From Vandiemenella viatica (Eukaryota; Arthropoda; Insecta; Orthoptera; Morabidae): DNA of 64,000 bases. Shown in pieces: positions 55,960-64,000 of this stretch (positions are counted from its first letter, which is position 1; every line of letters begins with the position of its first letter). Made by a program: the position numbers and the translations under genes. The stretch spans positions 107,505,447-107,569,446 of the forward strand of contig CM061920.1 in the NCBI GenBank assembly GCA_031002005.1, given 5' to 3'. The notes below the pieces were generated by a model that did not search any database, was not told the origin of the DNA, and worked only from the letters and a program-made list of their open reading frames with translations.

Positions 55960-57120
55960 TTTCTAGTATTAATCATAAGTATGCCTTCAGGAACCCCATT
56001 CAAATAGAGGGTCGATTCCGTACATGTCAGTAACTGCACAAATCATTGCAGACGGGGAGCATCCTATATCAGGCATAATAGTATTAAATAGGAATATAAC
56101 TACAACTAAAATTGCTCAATTCTGTGATCAGCACACTACATGTGTAGAAATCAGTACAGGATGGTGCAATATAATTGTAGTATCAATGTACTTCCAATAC
56201 AAAGATCCAGTTGATCGATACTTGAATAAAATTAGAAAAATTCTCAACAGTCTAGGAAACCAGAAGATAATCATAGCGGTAGACGCAAATGCACGGCCAC
56301 TGCTTTGGCACAGTGACCATACAAATGAGAGAGGGCAAGACCTGACTGAGTTGACCTGCGAGTTTAATCTAGAAATAAGGAACAAACCATTCCTACTTTT
56401 AATGATAGGCGTGGAGCTGCATCTAACAAAGATGTAACAATTACAAATGATCTTGTGGGAAATATATTACGTAATTGGCTGTTGGTAGATAACCAAGCCA
56501 CGAGTGACCATAATATAATTCTATATGACCTCTTTCGGCAACGAACTGAGGCAACTAGTAATGGGAATACTAAACTTCGCTATAATATCAGAAGGGTGGT
56601 GTGGCAGAGACTTAGGGAGAGTTTCCGTATTCCAGTGGACTTGCTGCAGGGCAATGACGTGGACCGTATGGCAAGGGAACTGACTAGGTCCATCCAAACA
56701 GCAATGAAAGGCAGTATTCCACTGGCAAAGGTAAAAAGCGTCAAGGATATACCGTGGGATGAGAGACTGCATAGAATGAGATCGAACATGCGAAGGGCGC
56801 GGAGGCAATGCCAACGCTGTGCTGTGGCGGCTGATAGGCTTGCTTTGTTTAATAGATACAGGGAAAGGAATGAAGATTATAAGCAGCAACTCTTAAAAAC
56901 TAAATCAGATAGCTGGGAGGCCTATTTCAGATCCAATCTTAGATCAGATTCAGGGGCATTCCGTATAAGATAGTTGCCGGAAAAATAACACCACCTACTA
57001 CGTTAGCCACTGTGAGGACTGAGGAAGGAAATTGGACTACAACAGCGGAGGAATTATTAAGGCAGCTACTATCTGATGATGAGGAGGTAGAGTGTAACAC
57101 CATTCTCGGCGTACCGACCA
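55960..57120 (+). mobile_element. R1-like LINE fragment (endonuclease to RT start)
   Basis: The plus strand encodes VVSMYFQYKDPVDRYL, IIAVDANARPLLWHSD and RGQDLTELTCEFNLEIRN. After a shift at 56437 it reads NVTITNDLVGNIL, DNQATSDHNIILYDL (S-D-H block) and a basic linker, then after a stop at 56973 KIVAGKITPPTTL-like residues. W-H-S ... G-x-x-L and T-x-S-D-H order fits the R1-clade endonuclease. It ends at an abrupt T-run near 57125. 5' truncated and RT missing. Confidence 0.7.
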
Positions 57121-57750
57121 ATACATTTTTTTTTTTAATTCCTATTTTGCATCATGGGAGGTCAGCCCCATTTTATATATAATTAAGGCCCTTCTCTTCC
57201 AAATTTCTTTGAAATAAACTAACAGCACTTTACTACTATTAAATGCCTTGGTTTAATTTCTTCAAAATTAATTTACAAAGCCAACTTAACTCTAACACAC
57301 GCAGAGATTCTATAATCTTGTTGAATTCAACGATATTATTGTATATTTATTACATTATTATAAACACTACTGTCTGTGGAAGGCTTTTTTCTTACAAATT
57401 ATTTATAATTAGGAAATTAATACACAAAAAAAATCAATTAGGAATTATAATCAACAGATATGTTATAATTGCCCCCACATCGAGGCACAACTAAATGATG
57501 GCATACATTTATTTGCCGAGATGTTCTTTAGTTTTCAAATCACTGTCTCTATCAGTCCACTTAATTCTTCCACTCACAACTTACATCTCGATGTGATTGA
57601 ATCAGTGTCTCATATCTACACAATGAAATTAACATATTTACAAACAAATACACCAATCCAGGATACTGTCTTTATCAGTCCTTCCTTGTTTATAATGACA
57701 ACCATTTCTCACACAACTCAAGTGACAATCACTATTTGCAAATACTACCT
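57121..57750. other. No gene recognised; possibly LTR or 3' part of gypsy remnant
   Basis: AT-rich sequence between the R1-like fragment and the gypsy remnant. Frames of up to 83 codons (plus) look random. It could hold the 3' LTR of the element at 57756-60920, but no matching 5' LTR is visible. Confidence 0.35.
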
Positions 57751-57755
57751 GTCAT

Positions 57756-57939
57756 AACCTTTTGATCTTCCCTTTAGGCGAGACTTATACAATTTCAAAT
57801 CTACAACGTTTCTCAATCCTAATCTTTTAATTTGACCTAGGATATCCCAGTTCATATGCGCTAATATTTGGTTTAGAAATGACCCTAAAAGATCCGTGAT
57901 ATATTTTGAAAAATTTCTTATTTCAAAATTTATTTCTCT

Positions 57940-57970
<31 letters not shown>

Positions 57971-60920
57971 CTCTCCTATCTCAAACTCTATCGGTTTTAC
58001 CCATTTGTCATACCGCCTTTTCCTATCTTCAGCTTTCTTCTTCATTATACTTTCATCACCCCTTTTATCGGATCAGTGTTATGCCCCCATAATGTTCTAT
58101 TTTTTCCTTTTCTTCCAGTCTTTTAGTCCTTCCGCATATACTCCATGAATCTTAGTTATCCTATCCATTTCTAATTCCATCCAAATTTGAGTTTTTAGTC
58201 TCTTGCTTAGTTTCCCGGTTGCCCCCATGATCTGAATGTGGATTACCGGCATTTCCGTCACCTTATATCTTGCTATAATGTTTTCATACAACGTGTGTGA
58301 TATCACCGTCAGGTCGCTTCCGGAGTCTACTGGCGCTTGGCAAATATCTTCACATCAACTAATGGCTGTCTTATTTTATCCTCTAAAACGTCATGCATTT
58401 CTTCACTTAACAAATCTTTCACAATTTCTTCATGCGACCATTTATCTCTTTGCAACTCTGGCAAAAATTCCCTCTTTAAATTGTTTACATTATACCGCCG
58501 TCGGCCGTCTTCTGTTGTACCCTGTACCAACAATTTCTTGCATCTTTCCCTATGGTTGAAATCAGAACAAGTTGCGACTTCGTTATTTTGCTGCTCTGAC
58601 GCGTTCGTACAGTCTGGACTACCTTTTGTTGCATTCTCAGGCGTTCTTCTCTGAGACACTCTTTACAAAAAATATTCTCACTTTATTTCCTTAATTTTCA
58701 TTGCATTCACTACTGAACCTATTTTCTTCAATTATATATTCGACTTCTTCATCGTCGCTACTCCACGTACCATCACTGTCAATGCTTAGAGGTAGTTCAT
58801 TTCTTTCGCTGCACAAATTTCCTTCTACGAACACATCTTCTTCCAACTTATGTAACTCCGTCGCTCTCCTTACTCCATGTTCTGCACCACCATCTTTGCC
58901 ATTATCATCATGTACACTGATTCTGGCCAACTCCGATATATACTCATTTTCCCACTTGCTTTCGCTGTCCACTGACATGGTCCCACAGTTGTTGTTATTC
59001 ATCCTATGCAAACATTCCCACCACTTTAGATATTCTTCTTTGCTAGATTGCTTTGTCCGGTAGTCATTGTAATCGTTTACTGCTTTTTTATCACACATTT
59101 TGGATGGTCCTGCAACCACTGTATCCGCCACTGATAGGACCTTTACAGTTGCGGACTTAAGTTTTCCGCTCCTTTTTCTTCGTTAGGTTGCCTGTTACCT
59201 TTCATTCTCATGTATTGCGGTCGCTGATTTCCCCGTCCGTTCGATACATAACCACGCTCATTGCCATTGTTAGCGTTGCCTTCAAACTGTCGCATGTCGC
59301 TTCTGTCTTGCCGATTCACCTGTCCTTCTCCTCTTCCATACACATTATCTCCTCTGTATGGCCAATTATTTGATTCACCATAAAGATGTCTATCCCCGTA
59401 CATTTTATTCTCGTAGCCGTTTTCTCGGTGACCTTCCACATTGTATTCGTACATTTCGATACACCGATCTACCCGCTCAAGTGCGTCTAAGAAATCATGA
59501 ATCCTATCCCACTGGTTAACAACTAGTTTATCTTGCACTTGTCTAGGGAGTTTCTGCAATAATATTTCGATCTGCTCAACCTCTCCTACTGGTTGATCCA
59601 AATAAGGCAATTCCTTTCGCATTGCGTCGCAAAAATCTCGCATCTTCCCGTCACGTCTGCCAAAACGATGACAATTGTAAAAATCACTTTTCTCTGCATT
59701 CGAGCAGACCAAAACTTTTCGTGAAATCTTCTCAAGAATTCATTGTAATTATTGCACTCTTCAGCCGCTTCACAGCTCCAGGAAAAAGCTTCGTCCTTCA
59801 TTTTACCTCTATCATGGCGAATATTCTTCATATCCGACCATTCTAATGGTAAGTCTTTATCATAGATCTTTACAAAATCTGCAGGGTGAATATTTCCGTT
59901 CGGTTTAAACACTGCATCAGGTAACATCGGCGGATTATACGTATTCACCGTTCCGGTAACAACCGCGCTAGGTCGGCGTTCAACCTTTTCCAATCTTTCT
60001 TCTACTTGATTGAATCTAGAACCAATCTGTTCAATTTCAATTTCAACTTTACCTATCTTTTGTCCTACTACTTCATCAATCTGTTTTTTCAATTGAATGA
60101 TACTGCTTGCAGTTTGTTGCTTCACCAAAATTATTTCTTCCCGACATTCTTTGTGACTTTCCAACATGACTTCTCTGATGTTTCAGATAATGGCGTTTTG
60201 TCTTATTATCTGCTATACGTTGATCCATTTTCCAGGCTGCTTCTTGTCTAACCTCTTCTTGGAAATGTTCTAATTCAGTCCGCACCTCTTGCTTCCAATT
60301 TTCTTGAATTCTCTTCATCTCATCTCTCATAACCTGGAAACTTTCTTCATTCATCTTTTGATTTGACATAATTTCTATTTTCAATTCCTGAATTGCTCTT
60401 TCCATATTTAACATAATTTTTGTCTCCATTCTTTGACTTTTTTTTCTTGATATGACACAAGTTCTGTTTTCATTTCTTGCATATCGATTTTTCTTTCTAT
60501 GGCTTGATTTAATATTATTTCTTGGAGTTGCTTGAAACATGACATGATCTGTTGGGGATCTACACTCCTTTCTCGAGCATCAGATGTTCGGCTTAATTCT
60601 GGCGAGACTGTGTCATTTACATCATTATCTCGCCCATCGTCGCAGTCACTATCATTTAACCCATTACAACCATCATTACTATTAATATTACTGCTTTCAA
60701 AATACTCTGCAACCCCTTTTACCTCAACATTAATATTTGGACTGCTAGGCAATTCCCCTTGAACACAATTACTATTACCACTTCGGACTCTAAATGTATT
60801 TTTATTATCAAAACTAACAATTCCAGAACTACTAGTCTGCCATTCTGACGTATTATTTTGGTCCTCACCCAAACCAATTTGCGAATCCTCTCTAACCAAA
60901 TTAAGGCAACCGTTTTCCAT
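57756..60920 (-). mobile_element. Ty3/gypsy-type remnant: gag and protease, RT deleted
   Basis: From ATG at 60920 the minus strand has an Asn/Asp/Ser-rich N-terminus and a coiled-coil region (60540-60076). A capsid-like part follows (FKPNGNIHPADFVKIY, EECNNYNEFLRRFHEKFWS; then LDQPVGEVEQIEILLQKLP) and an Arg/Gly/Asn-rich tail. Further frames (59131-58691, 58659-58327) lead to the protease motif APVDSGSDLTVIS near 58316-58335. At about 57970-58045 the frame reads KKAEDRKRRYDKWVKPIEFE, like the integrase C-terminus, followed by LAHMNWDILGQIKRLG. RT, RNase H and the integrase core are absent, so a large internal deletion is inferred. A run of about 28 T (57942-57970) lies in the tail. Several frameshifts. 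Confidence 0.7.
58316..58335 (-). other. Retroviral-type aspartic protease active site
   Basis: D-S-G followed by S-D-L-T-V-I-S is the catalytic triplet of LTR-element proteases. It is separated by a frame break from the preceding coding frame, which ends at about 58327. Confidence 0.7.
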
Positions 60921-61079
60921 CCTTGCAACAAATTAAAATAATTTAGAAACAATAATAAATTTTATTTACGCGAAAAAAAACTGATATTATTCAACAATAA
61001 CTGCTCTCAAATTTATACAGCACAACACCAATAGTACAACGATGTATTGCAACGCCAATAATACTATGCATAGAATTAA

Positions 61080-64000
61080 ATACTTACTTACTTCCTCTTC
61101 ATGGATAGGCCAAAAGCCTGTTCCGACCTCATTCTTCCGACCATCTCTTCCTAGGTATTCCAATGTCCCTTTGCCTGTGGGATGGTACTCCAGGGCAAGC
61201 TTAGGAAATCTGTCCTTTCTCATCCTTAGGACGTGGTTCTTCCAGTTATCCCTTTTTTGGGTAATTCTGTCATTTAGCGGGGAGATATTCAGTTGTTCCC
61301 TTATTTCCTCGTTCCTCCTCCTATCATTTAGGGAATACCCTTTTACTGACCTTAAAAATTTCATTTCAGATGATTGAATTTTGCTTTTGTATCGCGTTTT
61401 ATTTACCCATGTTTCGCTGCCATATAGCAGAGTCGGTACGGCCATTGTTTTATAAAACTTGAGTTGAGTCTCCTCCCGTGCTTTACCTTTCAGTGTTCGT
61501 CGAATTGTTCCACATATATACTGAAATCGGTGAAGTTTCTTCTTCACCTCGTTATCCTCATTAAAAGATAATTCACATCCGAGATAAGTAAAGCTGGAGA
61601 CTTGTTCTATTGGCTGATTGTCTACCACTATTTTAACTCTGATAGGGTATTTCCCCTGCCATGCCATAACTTTCGTTTTTTGCACGAGACAACTGCAGAT
61701 TGTAATCTTTGCTGATAATGTTTAGTATATGAATTGCTTTTTGAAGTCCATCTTCATTTTCCTGGAGGATAAATTGGTCGTCTGCAAACAACATAGTATT
61801 TATGTAAGTGTTGTTGCTTATTTTTATACCCGGATGGACATTTTCTTTCCATTTCCTAACTAAGTCATCTATATATATATTGAAGAGTGTTGGAGACAGG
61901 CTACAACCTTGCCGCACTCCTTGGTTAATTGCTATTTCTTCTGTAAGTTTATTTCCTAGGTCTAAGACGATTTGTGTCCATTCTATACATACCTTGAATA
62001 ACTTGTATTAAATGCTGTGGATATCCATTTCTTTGCATTATTTCCCATAGTTTTTGTCTATTTACTTTATCGAACGCTTTTTCATAGTCTATAAAAGCAA
62101 TGAAAGTCTTTAAATTAAATTCTCTTCTCTTTTCCAGTAGTTGTCTAAGGCAGAATATATTATCTATGCAGGACCTTCCTTTCCTAAACCCACATTGTTC
62201 TTCTGATAGGAGAGCATCTGCTATTACTTTTAGCCTGTTATTTATTATTTTTGTATATATTTTGTATCCTGTATTTAATAAACTAATTCCTCGATAGTTA
62301 TCACATGAATTCCTACCTCCCTTCTTAAAAAGTGAAATAACTTTGGCCTTCCTCCATTCTTCTGGGATGGTTCTCTTTTTCCAACACATATTAATTAAGT
62401 GTAAATATCTAAATTTCAAAATCATTTCTAAGTTAATTGTATCTAGTCCTGGAGCTTTTCTATTTTTAAATGATTTTAGTGCTGCATCAACCTCCTCTAT
62501 GTCTATAGGATCAATTTCTTTAGTATCCACATGGTCAATTCCTATTTTCTCTTCTTCTTCTTTATAATTACTATTGTACCATAATGTTCTGTAGTGTTTT
62601 ACCCATGCCTCTTCTTCAATTACATTTATATTAGCACTTTCCTTTTCATCCTTGTTGAGATGTTTCATAAGTTTATAAAGCCATCTCTTGTCTACCATGG
62701 ACATCATCTTCTATTGAACTGATTAATCTATCCCATCCCTCTTGTTTCAACTTCTTTGTTATTGTCTTAACAATATTTCTTCTTCTTTTATATTCATTTT
62801 CATTTTCTAGGGTTCGATCCTGTATCATTTTTAGATAAGCCTTTTGCTTTTGTTTGACGGCTTCTGCAATTTCTTCGTTCCACATTTTAAGTCCTAGTTT
62901 TTCTTCTAAATTTCTTTTTCTTGCCAATGGCTTCATATGCTGCTTTCAGTATTGATGAAGCTATAGTTTCCCATTCTTTATTGATGTCATTATTTGTTGG
63001 GTTTTCCAGTAAGCACTGTTGTAATCGGCTTTGATATAGATATTTTATTCCTTCATCTTTTAAAAGGTAGGTCTTAAAAACTTCTTGATCTTGTTGTAAG
63101 GTTTTATTCATTCATTTCCTCCATTTAGCAAGTATTCTTATTTTTGATATAACGAGATAGTGATCTGTATACATATCACTACCTCTATGTACACTGGTGT
63201 CTACTACATCTGGACCTAATTTTTTACTAACCATTACATAGTCAATGTTAGACCTTTGTCCTCTTGCCGTCCATGTAAATTTATGGATATCTTTTTTTGT
63301 AAAGAATGTATTTGTAATCTTTAACTGGTTGAAGGACGCAAATTCTCTCAGTAGTTTCCCATTTTCATTTAATGTGTATTCACCTCTGTTCCCCATTACC
63401 TCTAGAATTGGACTATTTCCTACGCGAGCATTAAAATCGCCAGCCAGTATTAGGAAATCACTTTTATTAATTCTGTCTATCACCACTTGAAGCTGTTCAT
63501 AAAATTGTTCAGATTCTTCTCGTTTGTTTTCTTCTGGGGCATATATGGCGATCAAGGTTAGGTTGCCTCTCTCTACTTTCAATCTTAGAGTCAGAATCCT
63601 TTCACTTATCATAGTGTAACTGACAATTTTATTTTTCCATTTCCTATCCACTAATATTGCCACTCCTACTGCAGCTCTTTTCTCTCGTGTCACTCCACTG
63701 TAGATCATTGTATATTTATCTATTTCTTCTGTTCCCTTCAATTTCTTTTTTGTTTCTGTAATTACAGCAATATTGATCCCCTTTGTAGTTAACTCCCTGT
63801 CCAGATCATATTCTTTATTATTTCCTCTCACATTCCACGTTCCTATTTTCAAATTGTCTTTGATTCCAAATCGTTTGTCCTTTGACCTTGCCTTTGTTGT
63901 CCTCATAAGATCCAACCGGCTTTCCTTTCTTTGAGGTTTATGAGTAATATATCTTTTTATGTGGAAGGGTTACCAGCCCTTCGCACAACCCCCATCCTGG
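61080..64000 (-). mobile_element. RTE-like LINE, endonuclease and RT, broken
   Basis: From 63915 the minus strand encodes an APE endonuclease (IGTWNVRG; ITETKKK; LAGDFNARVG; GQRSNIDYVMVS; YTDHYLVIS). An in-frame TGA at 63112, shifts at about 62900, 62690, 61990 and 61690, and the RT blocks follow: KAPGLDTINLEMI, WRKAKVISLFKKGG, YRGISLLNTGYKI, QCGFRKGRSCIDN, AFIDYEKAFDKVNR, GVRQGCSLSPTLFN, TMLFADDQFIL, FTYLGCELS and YGSETWVN. The end RPGTGFWP-like is followed by a TAAG-type tail at about 61080. The catalytic FADD is intact but the reading frame is broken in at least five places. The 5' end continues beyond the window. Confidence 0.9.

Noticed and set aside
59143..60920. Intact domesticated gag gene
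   Set aside because: The gag region needs several frame changes (about 60420, 60170, 59700, 59130), so it does not look maintained by selection.

Overview
The window is nuclear DNA from an insect. It is AT-rich, has one intron-split conserved gene on the minus strand, and is otherwise filled with decayed transposable elements. Two copies of a tRNA-headed SINE of a kind I know from polyneopteran insects (locusts, crickets, stick insects and relatives) point to that group. This is recognition from memory, so the order is not settled. Nothing bacterial or phage-like is present.

Host gene (2472-36128, minus). Eight exons with matching splice phases encode the middle and C-terminal part of a ubiquitin-specific protease of the USP36 / Drosophila scrawny type. 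They cover the zinc-finger Cys pairs, the catalytic His region, a long Ser/Pro-rich linker and the conserved W-x-G tail ending in a basic/acidic block. The exons with the catalytic Cys and the last coding exon are not in the window or not visible. The exon at 24975-25196 carries a one-base frame break just before a conserved WYQFDD motif. The introns hold SINEs, fold-back MITEs, two hAT-type MITEs with 8-bp target duplications, Penelope-like and LINE fragments, a head-to-tail pair of non-autonomous Helitrons (11111-14261), a strong 37-bp hairpin (21764-21852), and a small island (4683-6086) with a plus-strand exon and an opposing THAP-like zinc-finger exon.

Upstream of the last visible USP exon lie a 3-kb block of nested inverted repeats (37350-40402), a piggyBac-like end and a 1000-N assembly gap (41248-42247).

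42.2-64 kb is a graveyard of nested elements with no host gene that I can see: a LINE RT (plus), a 150-bp tandem repeat, a hAT transposase (minus) inserted in a copia element, a LINE 3' end inserted exactly in the protease Asp-Ser-Gly triad of that copia, a CR1-like LINE with PHD and esterase domains in ORF1, a nearly complete pogo/Tigger-like element with both TIRs, an R1-like LINE fragment, a Ty3/gypsy gag-protease remnant lacking RT, and an RTE-like LINE running off the right edge. All element proteins carry stops or frameshifts and look dead.

I found no convincing evidence of a new biological system. The best leads are the USP frame break, the abutting Helitrons, the THAP/YqaJ-like island, the hairpin, and the pogo element with an internal copy of its own termini.
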